Of a DNA stretch of 64,000 bases, positions 44,910-52,854 are shown in pieces. Within the stretch, counting starts at the first letter, position 1, and every line of letters begins with the position of its first letter. A program made the translations under genes and the position numbers. The notes under the pieces were generated by a model. That model was given only the letters and a program-made list of their open reading frames with translations, had not been told where the DNA came from and did no database searches. The stretch comes from Nesterenkonia marinintestina (GTDB lineage: Bacteria; Actinomycetota; Actinomycetes; Actinomycetales; Micrococcaceae), in the NCBI RefSeq assembly GCF_025420485.1, contig NZ_JAOEFD010000001.1, positions 372,001 through 436,000 on the forward strand, given 5' to 3'.

Positions 44910-45527
44910 TCATCCTTCCTGAGGGGTCTCCTGATGGTCGGTGCCGTCGCCCCAGTCGTTCTGCGGCCGCAGATCGGCGACCTGGTCGCACAGCCCCGGG
45001 AGGATGTCCACCAGCACCTCCATCCCCTCACGGACCGCCTGCGGCGAACCGGGGAGATTGATGATCACGGTGCCCTCGGCCACCCCGGCGACGCCCCGGC
45101 TGACCGCGGCCATCGGTCGGGTCCGACCGGCGTGGACGCGCACCGCCTCCATGAGGCCGGGGATGCGCTTGTCCAAGAGCGGCTCGGTGAACTCCGGGGT
45201 GAGGTCGTCGGGCGTCAGCCCGGTCCCGCCGGAGGTGATGATCACTTCGGGGGCGACCGCGCTGAGCAGCTCGGAGAGGGCGGCGAGCACCCCCTCCCCG
45301 TCGGGGATGATCACCGGGGGCCGACACCCGAATCCGATGCGCTCCGCGTACTCCGCGACGATGGGCGCGCTCATGTCCTCACGCTGTCCGGTGGCCGCAC
45401 GGGTGGAGACGATGACGGGGGCGACCATCCGATCCGCGGGACGATCGGGGTCCCGCGGCCCCGTCGGCTCCCGGCCGTGCCGCCGGTCCTGCCCGTGAGC
45501 GTGCTCCTGATCCTGGGGGTGATCCAC
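44910..45527 (-). CDS. MogA/MoaB-family molybdenum cofactor protein
   Basis: Molybdopterin-binding domain protein. The diagnostic VIITSGGTGLTPDDLTPE and VIINLPGSPQAV stretches are present. MogA adenylates molybdopterin before Mo insertion. From GTG 45527 it has 205 residues, including a 33-residue His/Asp/Arg-rich N-terminal extension; ATG 45428 gives the standard family start (MVAPVIVSTRAATGQ) but leaves a gap of 109 bases after the PH-domain gene. GTGGAG lies close before the GTG. No other Mo-cofactor gene is nearby. Confidence 0.82.
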   Translation of the reverse strand: MDHPQDQEHAHGQDRRHGREPTGPRDPDRPADRMVAPVIVSTRAATGQREDMSAPIVAEYAERIGFGCRPPVIIPDGEGVLAALSELLSAVAPEVIITSGGTGLTPDDLTPEFTEPLLDKRIPGLMEAVRVHAGRTRPMAAVSRGVAGVAEGTVIINLPGSPQAVREGMEVLVDILPGLCDQVADLRPQNDWGDGTDHQETPQEG

Positions 45528-45536
45528 ATCTCCACC

Positions 45537-46016
45537 CTACAGGTGGGGATCGGCGAGGGTCCCCCGGTCGGGCCGCGGCGCCCGCAGCTCGGCGGCGAGC
45601 GCCTCCGGGGTCGGCGTCGAGACCAGGTACTCGGCGTCGACGGTGGTCAGGCGGACCGCCGGTCCTGCTGTGAGGTAGAGGTGGACGCCCTCGCGGATCC
45701 CGTGCCCCAGCGGCGACGACCCGACGGGGTGCGGCTCCGGTCGGGCGTCGCTCACGTGCTCCCATCGGATGCGCGCGTCGGCGAGGAATCCGCCGCTGAT
45801 CCGCACTCCGTCCCGGGAGAGGAGCACCAGCGGCCGGAGCCGGACGGCGGCGAAGAGCATGAGCACCAGCAGCGCCATGGACGCCAGGCCCGGATACGCC
45901 GATCCCGCGGTCAGGGAGAGCAGCAGCCCGGGGAGCAGGATCACGGCGGTGAGGATCCACAGCCCGACCCGTTGGACGGAGCTGAGTTCGGCACGTGAGA
46001 CCAGCACCTCGGTCAC
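45537..46016 (-). CDS. PH-domain-like (DUF3093-type) membrane protein
   Basis: A 159-residue protein with two adjacent membrane helices (about 17-62) followed by a beta-rich domain resembling bacterial PH domains (LVLLSRDGVRISGGFLADARIRWEHVSD). Function unknown. It starts with GTG three bases after the epimerase-like gene. Together with the Mog and amidase genes it forms a four-gene reverse-strand unit. Confidence 0.6.
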   Translation of the reverse strand: MTEVLVSRAELSSVQRVGLWILTAVILLPGLLLSLTAGSAYPGLASMALLVLMLFAAVRLRPLVLLSRDGVRISGGFLADARIRWEHVSDARPEPHPVGSSPLGHGIREGVHLYLTAGPAVRLTTVDAEYLVSTPTPEALAAELRAPRPDRGTLADPHL

Positions 46017-46019
46017 GGT

Positions 46020-47531
46020 CTATCGACTCCTGCCCAACACGTGGCGCAGACCGGTCTCGAGGTCCCGATGACGGAACCGATAGCCCAGCTGTTCCGCCCG
46101 GTCCGCGCTGACCCGCTGGTCCGCCTCGGCCAGCGCCTCGGCGCCCTCCCGGCCCAGCAGCAGCTGCGGCCCGAAGGAGGGCACCGGGATCACGGCCGGG
46201 CGGCGCAGCACCCGGCCGAGGGTCTTCGCGTAGTCGGCCGCGCGGCAGGGCTCCGGGGCCGCCCCGTTGACCGGGCCCCGGGCCTCGGGGTCCAGCACCA
46301 GGTGGGCGATGAGGCCGGCGATGTCGTCGAGACTGATCCACGGCTGCCATTCGTCGCGTCCCAGCGGACCGCCCAGCCCGGCGGCGAAGATCGGCAGAAG
46401 CTGCTGCAGCACCCCTCCCGAGGGGCTCTGCACGATCCCGGTCCGGACCGTGGCCACCCGGAGGCCGGCCTCCTCGGCCGGCTCGGCGGCGGCCTCCCAC
46501 TCCAGGCAGACCCTGGCGAGGAAGTCCTCCCCCACCGGGGCGTCCTCGGTCAGCGTCTCGGGAGCGTCGTCGATGCGGTGGGACGGGCCGGCGCCGTAGT
46601 ACCCGACCGCGGAGCCGCTGATCAGCGCGCGGCCGCGGCCGTCTTCCCGCTCCAGCCCCGCCAGGGTCCGGGCGATCAGGTCCGTGCCGCGCACCCTGGA
46701 GTCCATGACGCGCCGCTTGTGCTCTTCGGTGAAGCGGGCGGCCAGGGGATGGCCGGCCAGATGGACGACGACGTCGACCTCGCGCAGGTCCTCCGGGTCC
46801 AGCTCGCCGCGGTCCGGATCCCACCGGATCTGGTCGGGCCGCTGAGGCTCGGAGCGGGTGAGGCGCCGCACCGCGGCGCCGGCGCCGGTGAGGATCGCGC
46901 AGACCTGCTCACCGATCATCCCCGTGGCCCCGGTGACCGCGACCGTGGGGCGGGACTCCCCTGAGGCCCCCGTCTGCTGCGAGGCCAGGGTGCCGTGGTC
47001 GCGGTGGAAGGTGAGCTCGTCGAGGGTCTGACGCTCGCGGTGGGAGAAGATGCGTCGCAGTTCGGACTCGAAGCGTCGGGTCACGAGCGCCTCGACGGGG
47101 TCGGGCAGTCGGGAGGCGGCCGGGAGCTGATACTCGACGGATTCGCGGATGACGGTGCCGCCGTCGTCGGCGTCCTCGAAGATCCTCTCGTGCCGCCAGC
47201 GGGAGGCGGCTCCCGAGACCATCTCATCGGTGAAGCGACGGTCCTGCTCGAACTCGGTGTGGGCGGAGACCCACCGCACCCAGGGACGGAGCCGGACCGG
47301 CAGCATGCCGTCGGCGAATCCGGCCGCCGCCGCAAGCGCGGTGCCCATGATCCCGGGAGGATTGATCCCGATCGTCGAGGACGCCCCGGCTTCGATCCCG
47401 GCTTCGGGCTCGGCGACGACGGGACCCGCGAAGGGCGGGTGGAGTCGGGTCAGCGCCCCGGGACGGGTGTACCAGGCGAAGACGTCCTGACGGGAGAACG
47501 GCAGCCGGGTGTCGTAGCGGAACGTGGCCAT
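46020..47531 (-). CDS. TIGR01777-family epimerase fused to an SRPBCC domain
   Basis: A 503-residue two-domain protein. Residues 1-160 form an SRPBCC/START-like ligand-binding domain (FSRQDVFAWYTRPGALTRLHPPF), and about 195-503 is an NAD-binding SDR of the SulA/TIGR01777 type (VAVTGATGMIGEQVC, VVVHLAGHPLAARF, ALISGSAVGYYGAG). The fusion is common in actinobacteria. The substrate is unknown; SulA-like annotations are misleading. GGGAGAGACC upstream of the ATG serves as ribosome-binding site. Confidence 0.85.
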   Translation of the reverse strand: MATFRYDTRLPFSRQDVFAWYTRPGALTRLHPPFAGPVVAEPEAGIEAGASSTIGINPPGIMGTALAAAAGFADGMLPVRLRPWVRWVSAHTEFEQDRRFTDEMVSGAASRWRHERIFEDADDGGTVIRESVEYQLPAASRLPDPVEALVTRRFESELRRIFSHRERQTLDELTFHRDHGTLASQQTGASGESRPTVAVTGATGMIGEQVCAILTGAGAAVRRLTRSEPQRPDQIRWDPDRGELDPEDLREVDVVVHLAGHPLAARFTEEHKRRVMDSRVRGTDLIARTLAGLEREDGRGRALISGSAVGYYGAGPSHRIDDAPETLTEDAPVGEDFLARVCLEWEAAAEPAEEAGLRVATVRTGIVQSPSGGVLQQLLPIFAAGLGGPLGRDEWQPWISLDDIAGLIAHLVLDPEARGPVNGAAPEPCRAADYAKTLGRVLRRPAVIPVPSFGPQLLLGREGAEALAEADQRVSADRAEQLGYRFRHRDLETGLRHVLGRSR

Positions 47532-47644
47532 GGTCTCTCCCAGCGTCGTCGAGGTGCCTGTGTCGCGAAGCTACCACTGACCTGCGGCGATGACGAGGCC
47601 GGACGGGTTCCGCGGAGCGCTGCGGGCCGCACCGCGGCGGGGTC

Positions 47645-48946
47645 TCACGAGGGTGCGACGACGGTGACCGCCCGCGGGGAGGAGGCCAGCCGTCGGGCGA
47701 TGCCGCGCACGTCCTCGGCGGTCACCGCGGCGATGGTCTCCAGGATCTCGGAGACGTCGACGAATTCGCCGCGCACGAGCTCCGCCGATCCCAGGCGGGA
47801 CATGCGGGAGGAGGTGTCCTCCATGCCCAGGACGGTGGCGCCGCGCAGCTGACCCTTGGCCCGGGCGAGCTCCTGGTCGGAGACCGTGGCCTCTGTCAGC
47901 TTCTCCAGTTCGGCGGTCATCACGTCGACCACCGCATCGACCTTGTTCGGCAGGCACCCGGCGTAGAGGCCGTAGTAGCCGGCGTCGGTGTAGGCCCCGG
48001 AGAACGAGTAGGTGGCGTAGGCCAGGCCCCGGCGCTCGCGGACCTCTTGGAAGAGGCGGGAGGACATGCCTCCGCCGAGGATCGCGTGCAGCACGGAGAG
48101 GGCGAAGCGGTCCGGGTCCCCTGCGGCGAGGCCGCGTCCGCCGAGGATGACCTGCGCCTGTTCGATCGGCCGGGCGACGGTCTCACGACCTGATTGGATC
48201 GGGATCCCTCGGTCTCCGGCGACCCTCCGTCGGGCGGGCTCCGCGGCCGCGGCGGTGCGCCACGGCGATCCGTCGAGGGCCTCGGCGACCAGCCGGCAGA
48301 GCTCGTCGTGGTCCAGCCCGCCGGCGGCGGTGATGACCAGCTCCTCCGGGCGGTACCACCTGGAGTAGTGGGCGTGGACGTCGTCTCGGCGGGCGGCGCG
48401 GATGTCGTCGGGGGTGCCTCCGATGGGACGTCCCAAGGGGTGGCCGTCGAGGACCTGTCCGGCGAACCGCTCGTGGACGAGGTCGACCGGGTCGTCGAGG
48501 TCCATGGCCAGCTCCTCGAGGATGACGCCGCGCTCGGTCTCCATCTCCTCCGGATCCAGGACGGCTGAGGTGACCATGTCGGTCAGCACATCGACGGCCA
48601 TGGGCAGATCGGCGTCGAGGACCCGTGCGTAGTAGCAGGTCGACTCCTTGCCGGTCATCGCGTTCGAGTCCCCGCCGACGCCGTCGAATGCCGCGGCGAT
48701 GTCCAGGGCGCTGCGGCTCGAGGTGCCCTTGAACAGCAGATGTTCGAGGAAGTGGGTGGAGCCGTGCTGGTGGGCGGCCTCGTCGCGCGAGCCCACCGCG
48801 ATCCAGAAGCCGACGGTGACCGACCTCTGACCGGGCATCTCTTCGCTGAGGATCCGCACCCCGGAGGGCAGGACGGTGCGTCGGACGGAGGATCCCTCAT
48901 CGGAGTGGAGGGTCCCCTGAGTGTGCGGGTCGATGGTCACGCGCAT
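47645..48946 (-). CDS. M16-family zinc metalloprotease
   Basis: A 433-residue pitrilysin/insulinase-family peptidase. The inverted zinc motif HFLEH (H65, E68, H69) with E144-E145 downstream (VILEELAMDL) makes the active site, and the second homologous domain contains VREERG-like EVRERRGLAYATYSF. In most actinobacteria this gene (pepR in mycobacteria) directly follows pnp; here about 8.9 kb of other genes lies between. Substrates are unknown. An upstream gap of 113 bases contains no other feature. Confidence 0.92.
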   Translation of the reverse strand: MRVTIDPHTQGTLHSDEGSSVRRTVLPSGVRILSEEMPGQRSVTVGFWIAVGSRDEAAHQHGSTHFLEHLLFKGTSSRSALDIAAAFDGVGGDSNAMTGKESTCYYARVLDADLPMAVDVLTDMVTSAVLDPEEMETERGVILEELAMDLDDPVDLVHERFAGQVLDGHPLGRPIGGTPDDIRAARRDDVHAHYSRWYRPEELVITAAGGLDHDELCRLVAEALDGSPWRTAAAAEPARRRVAGDRGIPIQSGRETVARPIEQAQVILGGRGLAAGDPDRFALSVLHAILGGGMSSRLFQEVRERRGLAYATYSFSGAYTDAGYYGLYAGCLPNKVDAVVDVMTAELEKLTEATVSDQELARAKGQLRGATVLGMEDTSSRMSRLGSAELVRGEFVDVSEILETIAAVTAEDVRGIARRLASSPRAVTVVAPS

Positions 48947-49060
48947 GGCGGCCGAGGCGCTCCTGGGTCGGTGGTCGGGGCGCGGAACAGCCTACCTCCG
49001 AGGACGGACCTGTGGACGACGTCGGCCTCGCGTCACCGGTCTGTGGCAGTGTGAGGGGCC

Positions 49061-51298
49061 ATGACACCCCACCCCAGCTCAGAGCTCGCCGCCTCCGACG
49101 TCGACGGGCCCGAGGACCTCCATGCCGAGGCCCTCGGTCTGCTCCGTACGCTGACCGGCAGGGAGGCGCCGTTCCGCCCCGGGCAGGTCGAGGCCGTCTC
49201 CGCCCTGGTGACGGAGCGACGTCGGGTGCTGGTCGTGCAGCGGACCGGGTGGGGGAAGTCGGCGGTGTACTTCCTCTCGGCGAGCCTGCTGCGCCGCCGC
49301 GGCCGCGGAGTCAGCCTGATCGTCTCCCCGCTGCTGGCGCTGATGCGTGATCAGATCGACGCCGCCCGGCGCGCCGGTGTCAGGGCGCAGGCGGTGCACT
49401 CGGCCAACGCGCACGAATGGGACTCGGTGCTCCAGGCGCTGCGCGGTGATGAGCTGGACGTGCTGCTGATCTCTCCGGAGCGGCTGGCGAACCCGCAGTT
49501 CCGCGACGAGGTCCTCCCCGGGCTCCTGGGGCACCTCGGGATGCTGGTGATCGATGAGGCCCACTGCATATCCGACTGGGGCCACGACTTCCGTCCGGAC
49601 TACCGCCGCATCGCCGACGTGGTGCGGTCCCTGCCCCGGGAGGTCCCGGTGCTGGCCACGACCGCCACGGCGAACGCCCGCGTGGTCGACGACGTCGCCG
49701 TCCAGCTCGCCCCGGGGTCAGACGGGGGCCCCACATCAGGCGGCACCGCAGGCGGCACCGCTGGCCGCGCCGAGGACGGAGCCGACGGCGGTGATGAGGA
49801 GGTCATGGTGCTCCGCGGTGAGCTGGCCCGCGACTCGCTGCGCCTGGGGGTGCTCCGCCTGCCGGACGCGGCCCACCGCATCGCCTGGGTGAGCGAGCAC
49901 CTGGCCTCGATGGCCGGAAGCGGGATCGTCTACTGCCTGACCGTCTCACAGGCGGAGGACCTCGCTGAGCACCTGACCACCCAGGGCTACGACGTCGCCG
50001 CCTACACCGGACGGACGGACCCGCAGGAGCGGGAGCAGCTCGAGGCGGCGCTGAAGGAGGATCGGGTGAAGGCCCTGATCGCGACCAGCGCCCTGGGCAT
50101 GGGCTTCGACAAGCCGGATCTGGGGTTCGTCCTGCACCTGGGCGCGCCGTCGTCGCCGGTGTCGTACTACCAGCAGATCGGCCGTGCCGGCCGCGCGGTG
50201 GAGTCTGCGGAGGTGCTGCTGCTGCCGGGTGCCGAGGACGTCCGGATCTGGGAGCACTTCGCCCAGGCCTCGATGCCCACCCGCGCCCGGGCCGAAGCCG
50301 TGCTGGACGCCCTGGACGCCCATGCCGGAGCCTCCGAGGGCGAACCGCTCTCCACGGCGAAGCTCGAGGCCATGGTCGAGGTCCGTCGGAGTCCGTTGGA
50401 GCTGCTGCTGAAGGTGTTGGAGGTCGACGGGGCGGTGCGGCGCGTGCGCGGCGGGTGGGTGTCCGCCGGGCGGGGTTGGCACTACGACGCTGAGCGGTAC
50501 GCCCGGATCCTGGATCTGCGCCGGGCCGAGCAGCGGGCGATGCTCGACTACGAACGGCTCTCCGCGGGCCGCTGCCGCATGCGGTTCCTGGCGGAGTCCC
50601 TCGACGATCCCGCGGCGGCGGACTGCCGACGGTGCGACACCTGCTCGGGGCCGTGGTATCCGGAGCAGGTGGGGTCCGAGGCCGTCGCCGAGGCCGAGGT
50701 CGGGCTGGACAGGGTCGGCGTGGCGGTTCCGCCCCGGAAGCAGTGGCCGACGGGGCTCGAGGCCGTGGGGCTGGACCTGCGGGGCCGGATCCCCGCCGAG
50801 GAGCAGGCCGAGGAGGGACGTGTGCTGACTCGGCTCAGCGACCTCGGATGGGGGCCGATCGTGCGAGAAGCCCTGTCGGGCGAGGATGCGGAGGTCAGCG
50901 GGAGGATCCTCGACGGTGCGGTCCGGGTGCTCGCCGCCTGGGACTGGGGTCGGCGCCCCGACGTCGTCGTCGCGGTCCCGTCGAGGAGTCGTCCGCTGCT
51001 GGTCGGATCCGCGGCCCAGGGCCTGGCACGGATCGGGCGCCTGCCCCTGGCCGGCACCTTGGACCTGGTCGACGGTGGGCCCACCGGCTCCCCGGAGTCG
51101 AACAGCGCCTACCGTCTGGCCGGCGTGCGGGGTGCGTTCGCCGTGTCTGCGGAGCTGGCCGCACAGGTGCGCGGACGCCGCGTACTCCTGGTCGACGACG
51201 AGGTCGTCTCCCGCTGGACGTCCACGGTGGCCGCCGGCCTGCTGCGGGACGCGGGAGCCGAATCGGTGCTGCCGTTCGCCCTCGGTCTGCGGGGCTGA
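49061..51298 (+). CDS. RecQ-family DNA helicase with C-terminal phosphoribosyltransferase-like domain
   Basis: A 745-residue protein. Helicase motifs are QRTGWGKSAVYF (60-71) and VIDEAHCISDWGHDFRPDYR (163-182), with HLGAPSSPVSYYQQIGRAGRA at motif VI. The RecQ zinc cysteines lie in GRCRMRF and DCRRCDTCSG (about 504-526). The C-terminal ~110 residues resemble a type I phosphoribosyltransferase or ComF domain: VVVAVPSRSRPLLVGSAAQGL and VLLVDDEVVSRWTSTVAAGLL (about 707-727), the PRPP-loop pattern. No HRDC domain is present. An insertion rich in Gly/Ala (about 225-245) interrupts the motor. The first gene of the accessory block, on its own promoter. Confidence 0.88.
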   Translation: MTPHPSSELAASDVDGPEDLHAEALGLLRTLTGREAPFRPGQVEAVSALVTERRRVLVVQRTGWGKSAVYFLSASLLRRRGRGVSLIVSPLLALMRDQIDAARRAGVRAQAVHSANAHEWDSVLQALRGDELDVLLISPERLANPQFRDEVLPGLLGHLGMLVIDEAHCISDWGHDFRPDYRRIADVVRSLPREVPVLATTATANARVVDDVAVQLAPGSDGGPTSGGTAGGTAGRAEDGADGGDEEVMVLRGELARDSLRLGVLRLPDAAHRIAWVSEHLASMAGSGIVYCLTVSQAEDLAEHLTTQGYDVAAYTGRTDPQEREQLEAALKEDRVKALIATSALGMGFDKPDLGFVLHLGAPSSPVSYYQQIGRAGRAVESAEVLLLPGAEDVRIWEHFAQASMPTRARAEAVLDALDAHAGASEGEPLSTAKLEAMVEVRRSPLELLLKVLEVDGAVRRVRGGWVSAGRGWHYDAERYARILDLRRAEQRAMLDYERLSAGRCRMRFLAESLDDPAAADCRRCDTCSGPWYPEQVGSEAVAEAEVGLDRVGVAVPPRKQWPTGLEAVGLDLRGRIPAEEQAEEGRVLTRLSDLGWGPIVREALSGEDAEVSGRILDGAVRVLAAWDWGRRPDVVVAVPSRSRPLLVGSAAQGLARIGRLPLAGTLDLVDGGPTGSPESNSAYRLAGVRGAFAVSAELAAQVRGRRVLLVDDEVVSRWTSTVAAGLLRDAGAESVLPFALGLRG

Positions 51299-51399
51299 CC
51301 GGACCGGTCGGACGGCGTCTGGCCTGGTCACGGCCGATTTCGTATAGTCGGGAAGCAGAGTCCCGTACGTCGACGCACACCCCCGAGGAGGCCGGCCCC

Positions 51400-52020
51400 G
51401 TGACCGTCGGATCACCGAAGTTCCGCGTCAAGCCCACCCTGCGCGGGGACGGTGTGACGCTTCGGCCCATCAGCGCCGACGATGCACGGATCATCCGGCC
51501 CCTGCTCGTGGACCCCGAAGTGCTGCACCTGACGGGCAAGGTCCACTCCTCCACACCCACCGAGGACGACCTCGAGGAGTTCTCGCTGCACCGTCTGGAG
51601 GAGATCTACGAGTGGTGGGCCGAGGACGACCTGCGGCAGGTCTGGGTGATCATCGACCTCGAGCAGGACCAGATCATCGGAGAGGCGTTCCTCACCGATC
51701 TGGACGAAGGCTCGAACTCGTGCAGCTTCCGGATATGGATCTCACGGCGCAGGGACCAGGGTCTGGGGACCGAGGCCAGCCTGCTGGCCTTGGCCTACGC
51801 CTTCGAGGAGCAGCATGTCCACCGGGTGGACCTCGAGGTGTACGACTTCAACCACCGCGCCCGTCACCTCTACACCAAGCTCGGCTTCGTCCACGAAGGA
51901 ACCCTCCGTGAGGCGATGTGGAGCGACGGACGCTGGTGGGACGCCCACGTGATGGCCATGCTCCGCCATGAGTGGGACGCCCTCTACGGGCGAGAGGGCG
52001 CGCGCCGGTCCCGGGACTGA
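51400..52020 (+). CDS. GNAT-family N-acetyltransferase (RimJ/RimL type)
   Basis: A 206-residue acetyltransferase: GVTLRPISADDARIIRPLL at the start, and the acetyl-CoA loop SRRRDQGLGTEASLLALAYAFEE followed by VHRVDLEVYDFNHRARHLYTKLGF. The closest types acetylate N-termini of ribosomal proteins or amino-sugar and polyamine substrates; the substrate here is unknown. GTG 51400 has CGAGGAGG eight bases upstream and TATAGT at 51343-51348 is a strong -10. The open frame upstream is a shadow of the helicase gene. Confidence 0.85.
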   Translation: MTVGSPKFRVKPTLRGDGVTLRPISADDARIIRPLLVDPEVLHLTGKVHSSTPTEDDLEEFSLHRLEEIYEWWAEDDLRQVWVIIDLEQDQIIGEAFLTDLDEGSNSCSFRIWISRRRDQGLGTEASLLALAYAFEEQHVHRVDLEVYDFNHRARHLYTKLGFVHEGTLREAMWSDGRWWDAHVMAMLRHEWDALYGREGARRSRD

Positions 52021-52029
52021 GCACTCGGC

Positions 52030-52842
52030 TCAGGCCAGCCGCACGGGCTCTGCCGAGGTGTCCGCGGGAAGCTCGTCCGCCACCGCGGTGACGGCGATCT
52101 GGTTCAGGATCACCTCGGCACCCGCATTGGACAGGAACGCGGTGTCTGCGGCGTCGCGCCCGGTGGCGATACGCACCATCGACCGCCGCGGGGCCAGGTC
52201 GGTGGCGTCGAGCGCGTACCAGGCGCCGTCGACGTAGGCCTCGGCGATCGCGTGGAAGTCCATCGGTGTGAGCCCGGGCGCGTACACCGCGGCGAGTCGG
52301 GTCGGGACGTCGCGGGCGCGCAGGAGGGCGATCACCAGGTGCGCATAGTCGCGGCACACGCCCCGGCGGGCGAGCATCGTCTCGGTGGCGCCGTCGGTCG
52401 GCAGGGAGGAGCCGGGCACATAGCTCAGGCGGTCACGGACCCACCCGGTCACCGCATCGATCAGCTCGAGGCCCTCGAGCCCGCGGAACTCCGCCGCGGC
52501 CGTGGGCCACAGCTCGTCCGACTGGCAGTATCGGCTCGGTCGGACGTAGCGGATGAGGTCGGCCGGGCTGATCGCCTCCGGGGCGCCCTCCCCGGTGACG
52601 GTGACGGTATAGTCCAGCACCACATGTCCGGCCGAGGCCCGCACGTGGTGCATCCGGGTGCCGTGGAGGTCGGGGATCTCGCGGGGCGTGAGCTCCGCAC
52701 CGTCGTGGGTGACGGTCAGCGTCTCCTCCATCGCACCTCGTCCCTCGGACGACGACCACCGGTCGGCGGCGGCGACGATGAAGGCCAGGTCAGCCTGCCC
52801 TCTGAGGGTCAGATCCAGGTGCGCCGTCGCCGTCCTCTGCAT
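52030..52842 (-). CDS. Transglutaminase-like cysteine protease-fold protein
   Basis: A 270-residue protein with an N-terminal beta-rich transglutaminase-N-like domain and a catalytic core with the triad C163 (RRGVCRDYAH), H197 (MDFHAIAEAY) and D212 (YALDATDLAP). Such cytosolic transglutaminase-like proteins may be peptidases or amide-bond enzymes and are often near ATP-grasp/alpha-E genes, which are absent here. GGAGG before the ATG is a strong ribosome-binding site. It starts 12 bases after the helicase gene of the MazG pair, in the same direction, so the three genes may be one operon. Confidence 0.82.
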   Translation of the reverse strand: MQRTATAHLDLTLRGQADLAFIVAAADRWSSSEGRGAMEETLTVTHDGAELTPREIPDLHGTRMHHVRASAGHVVLDYTVTVTGEGAPEAISPADLIRYVRPSRYCQSDELWPTAAAEFRGLEGLELIDAVTGWVRDRLSYVPGSSLPTDGATETMLARRGVCRDYAHLVIALLRARDVPTRLAAVYAPGLTPMDFHAIAEAYVDGAWYALDATDLAPRRSMVRIATGRDAADTAFLSNAGAEVILNQIAVTAVADELPADTSAEPVRLA

Positions 52843-52854
52843 GCCTCCAACTTG

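Noticed and set aside
45537-46016. PH-domain gene as a secreted protein
   Set aside because: The N-terminal hydrophobic part is a two-helix hairpin without a signal-peptidase site.
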